In this document: one piece after another, positions 1-8,406 of the stretch
How positions within the stretch are numbered: the stretch's first letter is position 1
Layout of the letters: each line of letters starts with the position of its first letter
Assembly (NCBI GenBank): GCA_003221985.1
Contig: QHUQ01000220.1
Span: forward strand, 1-11,640
Reading direction: 5' to 3'
Source of the DNA: Gemmatimonadota bacterium
Lineage (GTDB): Bacteria; Gemmatimonadota; Gemmatimonadetes; Gemmatimonadales; GWC2-71-9
DNA: 11,640 bases
The notes under the pieces: model-generated
Told to the model about the DNA's origin: nothing
The model's input: the letters and a program-made list of their open reading frames with translations, nothing else
The model's database searches: none
Translations under genes and position numbers: made by a program

Positions 1-154
1 TCCCCGGCGGGTGGGGCACGCCGAGCACTTTGGCGGCGGTGATGAATTCGCCCGCGTCCCACAGCGTCACTGTGGGGGCGAGCGTGATCACATAGCCGAG
101 CAGTACAAGGAAGGCGACAGCGGCGGCCTCCCTGTATGGAGGCTTAGGTGGCAG
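1..154 (-). CDS. DUF2723 family membrane protein, N-terminal fragment (runs off the left edge)
   Basis: Reading leftwards from about 154, 51 codons are open to the window edge. They encode a basic, proline-rich lead (LPPKPPYREA), a hydrophobic helix at about residues 12-26, and then APTVTLWDAGEF followed by AAKVLGVPHPPG. The WDAGEF and PHPPG motifs are typical of the start of DUF2723 proteins: large multi-pass membrane proteins that resemble protein O-mannosyltransferases and are common in Gemmatimonadota and Bacteroidota. Their function is unproven. The gene directly follows cdaA on the same strand and probably belongs to the operon. The start is uncertain. An in-frame TGA at 161-163 closes the frame upstream, and no ATG, GTG or TTG occurs before a GTG at 89-91, which would delete most of the first helix. 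A CTG at 152-154 is the best candidate and would overlap the cdaA end. A lost base is the alternative. Family identity is fairly secure; the start is not. Confidence 0.7.
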   Translation of the reverse strand, partial: MPPKPPYREAAAVAFLVLLGYVITLAPTVTLWDAGEFITAAKVLGVPHPPG

Positions 155-944
155 GCTGGGTCACGCGCTCGCCGCCTTCGAGATGCGAGACGGCGCCGGA
201 GAGGAGATCGCGCACCTGCTGCGGTGTGAGGTGGCGGTACAGCAGCCCGTGACTCGCGACGGAAATCGTCGAGGTCTCCTCCGAGACGACGAGCACCGTC
301 GCGTCGGTTTCTTCGGACAGGCCCAGCGCGGCACGGTGGCGCGTGCCGAGGGACTTGTCGGCGACTTTGAACTGCGTGAGCGGCAGCACGCACCCTGCCC
401 CGATGATCTGATCGCCCCGGATCAGAATCGCGCCGTCGTGCAGCGGCGAATACGGCGTGAAGATCGTCGTCAGCAAGTCGGCCGATACCTTCGCTTCCAT
501 CGGCACTCCGGTGGTGATGAACTCCTCGAGGCCGATGTCGCCCTCGACGGCGATGATCGCGCCGGTCCCCGCGCGCGACAGGCGATCGAGCGCCTCGGCG
601 ATCTCCTCCGCCACCGATTGCCGGTCGCCGCGCGAGAAGGCGCGCATGAATTGCGACTGCCCGAGGCGCGCCAGCGCGTTGCGAAGCTCCGGTTGGAACA
701 CCACCACGGCCGCGAAGGCGCCGTACGTAAAGACGACGCCCAGGAGCGTGCTGATCATCGTGAACTTGGCGAACACCGCGACGAAATACGTGAGCGACAG
801 AATCACGAGTCCAATGACGATCTGCAGCGCGCGGGTGCCGACGAGGAAGAGCAGGAAACGATAGATGACGAACGAGACCAGCAGGATCTCGAAGAGATCC
901 GGCCAAAGCCTCGGCGACAGAAACTTAAAGGCGTCTACATTCAT
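144..944 (-). CDS. cdaA: Diadenylate cyclase CdaA (c-di-AMP synthase)
   Basis: This 266-residue membrane enzyme condenses two ATP into cyclic di-AMP, a second messenger for potassium and osmotic balance and envelope homeostasis. Three hydrophobic segments (about residues 18-36, 39-58, 63-82) precede the cytoplasmic DAC domain. The two signature motifs are visible: DGA at 170-172 (in SPLHDGAILI) and RHR at 202-204 (in GTRHRAALG). Length and layout match CdaA/DacA rather than DisA. I chose the ATG at 942-944 because it begins the family's usual N-terminus (MNVDAFKFL) and overlaps the folP stop as ATGA. The frame stays open upstream to 1046, but that stretch is simply the other frame of folP. 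The 4-base overlap suggests translational coupling to folP. Neither cdaR nor glmM, the Firmicutes partners, follows; the next gene is a DUF2723 protein. Identification is secure. Confidence 0.95.
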   Translation of the reverse strand: MNVDAFKFLSPRLWPDLFEILLVSFVIYRFLLFLVGTRALQIVIGLVILSLTYFVAVFAKFTMISTLLGVVFTYGAFAAVVVFQPELRNALARLGQSQFMRAFSRGDRQSVAEEIAEALDRLSRAGTGAIIAVEGDIGLEEFITTGVPMEAKVSADLLTTIFTPYSPLHDGAILIRGDQIIGAGCVLPLTQFKVADKSLGTRHRAALGLSEETDATVLVVSEETSTISVASHGLLYRHLTPQQVRDLLSGAVSHLEGGERVTQPAT

Positions 945-2113
945 TGTGGGTTGGTCGTGGCGCTCGCCAGTGCAAGGGCTTCGCGTGTCAGGGCGACGTC
1001 GTGAACCCGGAACAACCGCGCCCCGCGTTCCCACGCGAGCGCGCAAGCCACAGCCGTGGCGCGATCGCGATCCTCCACGGGACGGCCGGTGGCGGCACCC
1101 AAAAACCGCTTCCGCGACAGGCCGACGGCTACAGGATAGCCCAGCGCGACGATCGTTGCCAGTTCGTCGAGCAGCCGGAAGTTGTGGGTGGCGGTCTTGG
1201 CGAACCCGAACCCCGGATCCACCACGATCCGCTCCCGGGCGATACCCTCCCCTTCCGCCTTTGCCGCCACTGCCGCCAGCTCTGCCGCCACCTCGGTAGC
1301 GACATGCGCGTACTGCGCCAGGTCGTCCATCGTGGCCGGCGTGCCGCGCATGTGCATCAGGATGACGCCCGCCTGCGCCGCTGCCGCGACGTTCGCCAGC
1401 TCGGCATCGAAGCGCAGCCCCGAGACGTCGTTGATCACCGCCGCCCCCCCCCCGGCGTCGAGGGCCGCGCGCGCGACTTCCGCCTTGCGCGTGTCGACCG
1501 AGACCGGCCCCAGGCCGCGCTTGACCAGTCCCGCGATCACCGGGACGACGCGGGCAATCTCTTCTTTAACAGGAACGGGGGCTGCACCGGGGCGCGTGGA
1601 TTCGCCCCCGACGTCAATCAGCCGACAGCCGTCGGCCGTCAGCTTCTCCGCGTGCGCCACCGCAGCTTCGATCGTGGACAGGTGCCCACCATCGGAGAAG
1701 GAATCGGGCGTGACGTTGATGATCCCGATGATCACGGGCTTGTCCAGCGGGATTTCCCCGCCCCGAATGGCCCAGCTCTGCGGCGGCTCAGCGCGCGCGG
1801 CCAGGAGTTGGCCAAGGGCGGGAGCGAGACGCGCCAGTTCTTGCGGTGCCCGATCGTAGCGTGCCAGCGGCGCGATGCGGCTCGTGGCGCCGGCCACCAG
1901 CGCCCACCCCTCGCCGGTCAGCACGTCGGCACCGGACTTGGTGCCCCAGTGCACGAGCGCTTCTCGCTCCGTTTCGGTGATCTCTTCGATGAGAACGACG
2001 AACGACTGGATGCCGGTGGCCGCCAACCACGCCGGCTGTGCTTCCCATCCGCGTGCCGCGAGCGCCGCGCGCACCGCTTCCGGTGTGTGCGCGGCGAGCG
2101 CGGTGACTCTCAC
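941..2113 (-). CDS. folP: Dihydropteroate synthase with a long N-terminal extension
   Basis: FolP joins 6-hydroxymethyl-7,8-dihydropterin pyrophosphate to p-aminobenzoate to give dihydropteroate in folate synthesis; it is the sulfonamide target. The TIM-barrel core fills about residues 125-385 of 390, with the expected motifs in order: INVTPDSFSDGG (132-143), DVGGESTRPGA (167-177), VSVDTR (204-209), INDVSG (227-232), MHMRGTP (253-259), DPGFGF (299-304), SRKRFLG (333-339) and RVHDV (369-373). About 115 residues precede the core, whereas classical FolP (about 280 residues) has nothing there. This extension resembles the longer DHPS forms of some phyla and has no function I can name. The start is GTG at 2111-2113, overlapping the preceding permease stop as GTGA. 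The stop overlaps the cdaA start as ATGA. A ten-G run on the coding strand (1444-1453) encodes Gly221-223, beside the conserved INDVSG loop. Confidence 0.95.
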   Translation of the reverse strand: MRVTALAAHTPEAVRAALAARGWEAQPAWLAATGIQSFVVLIEEITETEREALVHWGTKSGADVLTGEGWALVAGATSRIAPLARYDRAPQELARLAPALGQLLAARAEPPQSWAIRGGEIPLDKPVIIGIINVTPDSFSDGGHLSTIEAAVAHAEKLTADGCRLIDVGGESTRPGAAPVPVKEEIARVVPVIAGLVKRGLGPVSVDTRKAEVARAALDAGGGAAVINDVSGLRFDAELANVAAAAQAGVILMHMRGTPATMDDLAQYAHVATEVAAELAAVAAKAEGEGIARERIVVDPGFGFAKTATHNFRLLDELATIVALGYPVAVGLSRKRFLGAATGRPVEDRDRATAVACALAWERGARLFRVHDVALTREALALASATTNPQ

Positions 2114-3270
2114 CGCAGCGCCTGGACCACCTGCAGCCGCGCGGCACGGAGCGCCGGGAAAAAGCCTCCCAGCACTCCCATCACGACTGCGAAAATCAGG
2201 CCGGCCACGAGCAACTGCGGCGTCACGCGGAAGCTGAACGCGATTTCACTGAAGCTCGACCAGTTCGTCGTGCTGGTCACGATGCCGTTGAGCGGCAGCG
2301 CAAAGAGGCACCCCAGTATGCCGCCGATCGCGGCGATGATCGCGGACTCCGCCAGGAAGCTGACGAGCACGCTCGTCGGCCTGAAGCCCAGGGTCATCAA
2401 CACGCCGATCTCGGGCGCGCGCGAAGCGATGGCGGCGTACATCGTGTTGATCGCGCCGAACACCGCGCCCACCGCCATTATGCCGGTGATCACGACTGCG
2501 AGGAAGCTGAGGATATTGCCCAACAGCTGCGACTGCTGCGCGTAAAACGCGGACTCCCGATGCGCGTCGACGGTCATGCGCTTGTCGTCCTGCAGCGCAC
2601 GCTGCGCATCATCGAACGCCGCCGGATCCTTGAGGCGGAACGTGACCGACTGGAACACCTCGCCGCGGAACACGGGCATGAACTGCTCGTTCTCGCCCCA
2701 GATCTCCGACTCGAACGCCGAGCCCGCCGCGCTGAAATGGCACGTCACGGTCCAATCGCGGCCCCCGAAGTGAAGCGTCTGCCCGATGCCGGTATGCGGG
2801 AAGCGCTGCACGAGGCGGCTGCCGACGCAGACTTCCGCCCGCCCCGACGCCGGCCGCTGGCCCTCCGTCACTTTGACATTGGCGCGCACGGTCCACACCT
2901 GATCGCTGACGCCGCGCACGACCACGTTGGCGACCTGGGTCGTGTCGAATGATTTGGCCAGCGGAATGAGGACGTATACCTCGGGCGAGACGAGCGGGCG
3001 GTTGTCCGCGCCGACGGCGACATGCGGCGACGCGGCGATAATGCTCACGACGTCGCGTCCCAATCCGCTCGACAGCTCCGAATCGGCCCCTTTGCGCAAC
3101 ACCACGACGTTGCGGTCCGAACCCGTTTTGGCCAATGCCGCGCGAAAGCCGTTCGCGAGCGCGAGCATGCCGATGAACACCGCGACCACGAGGCCGACGC
3201 CGAGGGCCGTGAGCGCCGTCGACACCGGCCGCTGCACGACGCTGCGGACGTTGTAGACGATGGGAATCAT
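2110..3270 (-). CDS. ABC transporter permease, MacB/FtsX type (permease 1)
   Basis: This 386-residue inner-membrane protein has the MacB/FtsX layout: one N-terminal helix (about 19-40), a large periplasmic domain (about 45-250), then three C-terminal helices (about 252-276, 300-326, 352-376). The loop after the second helix, ASRAPEIGVLMTLGF, and the ending PALRAARLQVVQALR are hallmarks of the FtsX-like permease domain. Such permeases act by mechanotransmission and do not form a classical channel; substrates include peptides, lipoproteins, lipids and drugs, and none can be read from this sequence. It is preceded by a related permease with an almost identical C-terminal motif, so the pair probably arose by duplication and forms a heterodimer with the ATPase encoded two genes upstream. 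The start is ATG 3268-3270, overlapping the permease 2 stop (ATGA). The stop overlaps the folP start (GTGA). Confidence 0.9.
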   Translation of the reverse strand: MIPIVYNVRSVVQRPVSTALTALGVGLVVAVFIGMLALANGFRAALAKTGSDRNVVVLRKGADSELSSGLGRDVVSIIAASPHVAVGADNRPLVSPEVYVLIPLAKSFDTTQVANVVVRGVSDQVWTVRANVKVTEGQRPASGRAEVCVGSRLVQRFPHTGIGQTLHFGGRDWTVTCHFSAAGSAFESEIWGENEQFMPVFRGEVFQSVTFRLKDPAAFDDAQRALQDDKRMTVDAHRESAFYAQQSQLLGNILSFLAVVITGIMAVGAVFGAINTMYAAIASRAPEIGVLMTLGFRPTSVLVSFLAESAIIAAIGGILGCLFALPLNGIVTSTTNWSSFSEIAFSFRVTPQLLVAGLIFAVVMGVLGGFFPALRAARLQVVQALR

Positions 3271-4409
3271 TCGACGTGCCGGAGCGCCTGGACGACCGGC
3301 AGCCGCGCCGCGCGCAGCGCGGGGACCAGGCCGCTCGCCAGCATCAAGCCCACGGCCACGAGCACCCCGAGAATCACGGTGCTCGTCGTCACCGTGAATC
3401 CCGGCAGGAAGCCCGCGCCGTTGAAGTTGATCGCGGGGTACAGCAGCTTCGCCCCGCCGAGCCCGAGGACCGCCCCGGTCAGCGCCAGCGCGCCGGCCTC
3501 GACCATCACCAGTGCAAACAGCAGCCGGTCTGAGAACCCGACGGTCTTGAGCACCGCGATCTCACCGGTCCGCTCGCGCGCGCTCATCATCATGGCGTTC
3601 GCCGTGACGAGCAGAATCGCGAACACCACCGCCAGGCCGATGGTGCTCATCAGAAAGCTCACGTTCCCCCACATCGTCGCGAAGCTGGCCTGGAACTCGC
3701 GTTCGGTGCCGGTCTTGGTCGGCGAGCTCGAATTGCGGAACATGTCGTCGATGGATTTGGCGATCGCCGGGGCCCGCGAGGGATCATCGATCTCCGCGAT
3801 ATACCACCCCGCGATGCCGGCCCGGCCGATCCGCTCGTCGAAGTAGTCGTGGTGGAAGATCAGCACGTCATCGCCGATCGCGGGATCGGTCGGCGTGTAG
3901 ACCCCGTCAATCGTGAACGTCCAGTCGCCCGGAAAGATCGTGCCCTGGAGCGTGACGTTCTGGCCGAGTTTCCAGCCGAACTGCGTCAGGAGACGCCTGC
4001 CGATGATCGCACCTGTGCGATCCTTGAGAAACGCCTGCTTCTGATCCTCGGGCATGACGATCTCGGGATAAATCGCGAGATAGGACTCGGCGTCCACCGC
4101 GAAATTCGCGAAGAACCGCTTCCCGTCCCCGTACTTGCCGCCGAACCAGTTGGCCCAGCTCAAGCCGGTGACATGTGGCATCGCCTTGATCCGGTTCCCG
4201 TATGCCAGCGGCAGCGGGAAGACGAGACCGGTCGCATTCAGCGTGACCAGGCGGCGCGCCCCGCCGAATTGCGCCGTGGCCGCGAGCGTCGTCGTGACGC
4301 TGCGGAGCGAGGCAAACAGAAACAGTGCCAGGGCCACGCTCAGGATCGTCAGGATCGTCCGGAGCTTGTGACGGCCCAGATTCGCGACGACCAGTCGCAG
4401 ATACTTCAC
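3267..4409 (-). CDS. ABC transporter permease, MacB/FtsX type (permease 2)
   Basis: This is a 380-residue paralogue of the downstream permease, with the same four-helix plan: helix 1 at about 16-36, periplasmic domain about 40-248, helices at about 250-275, 297-322 and 342-364. It carries the cytoplasmic motif SARERTGEIAVLKTVGF, the loop that contacts the ATPase in MacB-like proteins, and ends PALRAARLPVVQALRHVE. The start is GTG at 4407-4409, overlapping the ATPase stop as GTGA, with a GGAG about 11 bases upstream. Its stop overlaps the next permease's ATG. In the sequence the two permeases differ mostly in the periplasmic domain, which is where substrate or adaptor contacts would be expected (inference). 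Substrate unknown; family assignment firm. Confidence 0.9.
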   Translation of the reverse strand: MKYLRLVVANLGRHKLRTILTILSVALALFLFASLRSVTTTLAATAQFGGARRLVTLNATGLVFPLPLAYGNRIKAMPHVTGLSWANWFGGKYGDGKRFFANFAVDAESYLAIYPEIVMPEDQKQAFLKDRTGAIIGRRLLTQFGWKLGQNVTLQGTIFPGDWTFTIDGVYTPTDPAIGDDVLIFHHDYFDERIGRAGIAGWYIAEIDDPSRAPAIAKSIDDMFRNSSSPTKTGTEREFQASFATMWGNVSFLMSTIGLAVVFAILLVTANAMMMSARERTGEIAVLKTVGFSDRLLFALVMVEAGALALTGAVLGLGGAKLLYPAINFNGAGFLPGFTVTTSTVILGVLVAVGLMLASGLVPALRAARLPVVQALRHVE

Positions 4410-5107
4410 CGCGCCGCTCCAGCCACCGCCGACCGCTTTTCGATCAGGTCACCCTTTTCGAGGTGCAGCGTCATCTTGGCGCGCTCGGCGGCGTGCGCGT
4501 CGTGCGTCACGATGACGATCGTCTTCTTGAACTCGTTGTTGAGCCGCTGCAGCAGCGTGAGCACTTCCTGCGAGCTCTTGGCGTCGAGCTGCCCCGTCGG
4601 CTCATCGAGCAGCATCACCGTGGGATCGGCGACGATGGCCCGGGCGATGGCGGTCCGCTGCTCCTGTCCGCCCGACAGCTGGCGGGGATAGTGGTCCGCG
4701 CGATCCGCGAGACCGACGACGTCGAGCGCGATTTTCACGCGTTCGCTGCGGTCCTTGCCGGACAGTTTCGTGAGCAGCAGCGGCAGCTCGACGTTTTGAT
4801 ACGCCGTGAGCACCGGCAGCAAATTGAACGACTGGAACACGAAACCGATGTTGCGCGCCCGCCAGGCGGCGAGCTGCCCCGACGTCATTTCGCTGACGTG
4901 CTTCCCGCCGACGCTGACCAGGCCCCGCGTGGGCTTATCGAGCCCCGCAATGAGATTGAGCAGCGTCGATTTGCCCGAACCCGACGGCCCCATCAGGGCC
5001 GTAAAACTCCCGGCCTCGATGTCGAGCGTCAGCCCGGTGAAGACGTCGATGCGTTGGCTGTCGCGCTGAAACGACTTGTAGACGTCACGGATTTCGACTA
5101 ACGCCAT
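4406..5107 (-). CDS. ABC transporter ATP-binding protein, MacB/LolD type
   Basis: This 233-residue cytoplasmic ATPase should power the two MacB/FtsX-type permeases encoded next to it. All nucleotide-binding motifs are present: Walker A GPSGSGKST (40-48), Q-loop VFQSFNLLP (Gln92), signature LSGGQEQRTAIARA (144-157), Walker B VMLLDEPTG with Glu169, D-loop QLDA and switch His202 in VTHD. The stretch after the signature (EQRTAIA) departs mildly from the usual QQRVAIA but keeps the key residues. Size and the QSFNLLP motif fit the LolD/MacB ATPase group. The ATG at 5105-5107 is preceded by CATTCTTCAGC, with no recognisable Shine-Dalgarno sequence; the whole spacer to the adaptor gene is an AT-rich 7-base repeat. 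The stop overlaps the permease 2 start (GTGA). Confidence 0.93.
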   Translation of the reverse strand: MALVEIRDVYKSFQRDSQRIDVFTGLTLDIEAGSFTALMGPSGSGKSTLLNLIAGLDKPTRGLVSVGGKHVSEMTSGQLAAWRARNIGFVFQSFNLLPVLTAYQNVELPLLLTKLSGKDRSERVKIALDVVGLADRADHYPRQLSGGQEQRTAIARAIVADPTVMLLDEPTGQLDAKSSQEVLTLLQRLNNEFKKTIVIVTHDAHAAERAKMTLHLEKGDLIEKRSAVAGAAR

Positions 5108-5111
5108 GCTG

Positions 5112-5167
5112 AAGAATGTCCAATGTTGAATGGTGAATGATCAATGATCATTGATCAGTGATTATTG
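5112..5167 (-). repeat. Degenerate 7-base tandem repeat at the adaptor-ATPase junction
   Basis: Read on the minus strand, the segment divides exactly into eight heptamers: CAATAAT, CACTGAT, CAATGAT, CATTGAT, CATTCAC, CATTCAA, CATTGGA, CATTCTT. All begin CA and six of the eight have T at position 4. The first unit contains the last sense codon and stop (CAA TAA) of the adaptor gene, and the last ends 4 bases before the ATPase ATG. The array is strikingly AT-rich against GC-rich neighbours and occupies the whole intergenic space. It leaves no evident ribosome binding site for the ATPase. Confidence 0.7.
5138..5157. other. Perfect 20-base palindrome inside the heptamer array
   Basis: TGATCAATGA followed by TCATTGATCA is exactly self-complementary over 20 bases, with three TGATCA/GATC cores. 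It spans heptamer units 2 to 5. No T-tract follows on either strand, so it is a poor intrinsic terminator. It could be a protein-binding site, a GATC methylation cluster, a transcript-stabilising hairpin, or a by-product of the repeat pattern. Confidence 0.6.
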
Positions 5168-6241
5168 ATTATTCGGCTTCACACGCTGACCGTCGCGCGG
5201 GTTCTCCACGCCACCAACCAGCAACTGCTCGCCGCCCGCAAGTCCCGCACGAATCTCGCGGAAATTACCACTGACGGGACCTGCGTCAACGTCACGTTTC
5301 TGTAACCGTCCGTCCCGGACGATCCAGACGACGTCGCGGCCGTTGTCGGACCGCACGGCCTCCGCCGGTACCATGATCCTCGGACGCTCCGTTCTCGCGG
5401 TGGATGATGCGGCGCCCAAGAACTCGACCTTCGCCCCCATCTCGGTGAGAATGCGCGGATCGCGATCGACGATCGTCACCTTCACCTGCACCGTGGCGCG
5501 CTGCCGGTCGGCCGTCGGTACGACCTGGCGGACCGTGCCGCGGAACGATGTGTCGGGATAGGCATCGAGCGTGATGCGCGCCTGCTGGCCGCCCTGAATG
5601 CGCGCGATGTAGGCTTCGTTGACGTCGACTTCCACCTCGAGCGTCGCGAGATCCGCCATCGTCACGACGGCGCCGCGCGTCAACCCGCCGCCCACCGACG
5701 GGGCCACGACCTCACCCACCTCGGCTTCCTTGCGAAGCACCGTGCCGCTGAACGGCGCGCGGATATAGGTGTTCTCGAGATTGGCCTGCGCCACCCGCAG
5801 CCCGGCGGCAGCGGCATCGACCCGCGCGTGTTGCGCGTCGACCCGTGCATCGCCTTGCCGCGCCCGGCTCTCGGCATTCTCGACTTCCTGCGGTGAAACG
5901 AGGTTGGGATTCTGCGAATGGATGTCGCGCACGCGGACGAATTCCCGCTGCAGCTGGTCGCGATCCGACTGCGTCTCGATCAACGTCGCCTTCGCGCTCG
6001 CGAGACCGGCTTCGGCCTGGCCGACCGCGGCCGCATAGTCGGCGTTGTCGAGCCGCGCGATGACGTCGCCCTTCTGGACGCGCGAGCCTTCACTCACATT
6101 GAGCATCGCCAGCCGGCCGGGAATCTTCGCCGAGACCGCGGCTTTCGTACGCGCAACGACGTAACCGTTTGCTATTACGGCAACCGCCCCGCCTTCGCCG
6201 CCCCTCGCCGCCCCTTCGCCGCCCGACGTTGCAACAGTCAC
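5162..6241 (-). CDS. HlyD/MacA-type periplasmic adaptor (membrane fusion protein), body of the gene downstream of an in-frame stop
   Basis: The 359 residues from the GTG at 6239-6241 hold a full adaptor body: barrel-sandwich (lipoyl) halves at about 33-72 (IPGRLAMLNVSEGSRVQKGD) and 157-180 (TYIRAPFSGTVLRKEAEVGE), a helical hairpin between them (about 72-155, rich in Ala, Arg, Gln and Glu), then the beta-barrel (about 195-275) and membrane-proximal domain (about 285-355). With the ATPase and permeases it should make a MacAB-like exporter. As it stands this reading frame has no signal or membrane anchor. The anchor is encoded just upstream in the same frame, 6418 to 6248, but a TAA at 6245-6247 separates the two parts. 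A ribosome could restart at the GTG two codons later, which would give a protein without an anchor. The start given is therefore only the first possible one after the stop; the ancestral start is GTG 6416-6418. Confidence 0.85.
   Translation of the reverse strand: MTVATSGGEGAARGGEGGAVAVIANGYVVARTKAAVSAKIPGRLAMLNVSEGSRVQKGDVIARLDNADYAAAVGQAEAGLASAKATLIETQSDRDQLQREFVRVRDIHSQNPNLVSPQEVENAESRARQGDARVDAQHARVDAAAAGLRVAQANLENTYIRAPFSGTVLRKEAEVGEVVAPSVGGGLTRGAVVTMADLATLEVEVDVNEAYIARIQGGQQARITLDAYPDTSFRGTVRQVVPTADRQRATVQVKVTIVDRDPRILTEMGAKVEFLGAASSTARTERPRIMVPAEAVRSDNGRDVVWIVRDGRLQKRDVDAGPVSGNFREIRAGLAGGEQLLVGGVENPRDGQRVKPNNQ
6192..6223. repeat. Short GC-rich direct repeat in the adaptor linker
   Basis: Three imperfect units of 10-11 bases (plus strand CCTTCGCCGCC, CCTCGCCGCC, CCTTCGCCGCC) lie side by side just inside the adaptor body. 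They encode the Gly/Glu/Ala-rich linker (GGEGAARGGEGG) between the membrane anchor and the folded domains. Such linkers vary freely in length, so repeat-number changes of whole codons would be tolerated. The array lies about 20 bases from the in-frame stop but does not itself create it. Confidence 0.6.
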
Positions 6242-6244
6242 GAC

Positions 6245-6414
6245 TTAGACCGGCACCGCACCGCCCCGCCGCGCCGCCAGGATCACGACGAGGAAAACCA
6301 GGACCGCTGCGGCGACAAGCCACAGCACACGACCCAGCGCCCGCTTCACCGCGGGCGGTGGGTCGTCGCGATTGATCCGAAGCTTGGAAAGGTCCGCGGC
6401 TGACGGAGAGCCGG

Positions 6415-6418
<4 letters not shown>
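6245..6418 (-). pseudogene. N-terminal membrane-anchor segment of the adaptor gene, ended by in-frame TAA
   Basis: Fifty-seven codons run from a GTG at 6416-6418 to a TAA at 6245-6247. The peptide starts MTGSPSAADLSKLRINRDDP, continues through a basic stretch (VKRALGR) and forms a strong transmembrane helix at about residues 30-48 (VLWLVAAAVLVFLVVILAA), followed by RRGGAVPV. This is the cytoplasmic-in, single-helix anchor typical of MacA/HlyD adaptors. The GTG overlaps the ftsH stop as GTGA, the same arrangement used at four other joints in the operon, which supports this as the true gene start. It is in the same frame as the adaptor body, so one sense codon in place of the TAA would restore a protein of about 418 residues. 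A one-base change from CAA or another sense codon, a sequencing error, readthrough or genuine splitting are all possible. Confidence 0.8.

Positions 6419-8406
<1,988 letters not shown>

Noticed and set aside
945..1046. Longer cdaA start at 1046
   Set aside because: The extra 34 residues are arginine-rich shadow of folP; ATG 942-944 begins the family's N-terminus and overlaps the folP stop.
944..2545. 533-codon plus-strand open frame opposite folP and permease 1
   Set aside because: Arg/His/Pro-rich composition typical of the antisense of GC-rich genes; the minus strand carries recognisable conserved proteins throughout.
4550..4680. Defective ABC ATPase because of changes after the signature motif
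   Set aside because: LSGGQ, Walker A, Walker B glutamate and switch histidine are all intact; the EQRT variation is mild.
5138..5157. Intrinsic terminator between adaptor and ATPase
   Set aside because: The stem is AT-rich with no U-tract after it, and it would separate an adaptor from its own ATPase.
5112..5167. CRISPR-like array or insertion-sequence end
   Set aside because: Units are only 7 bases and degenerate, with no spacers, no transposase and no flanking target duplication.
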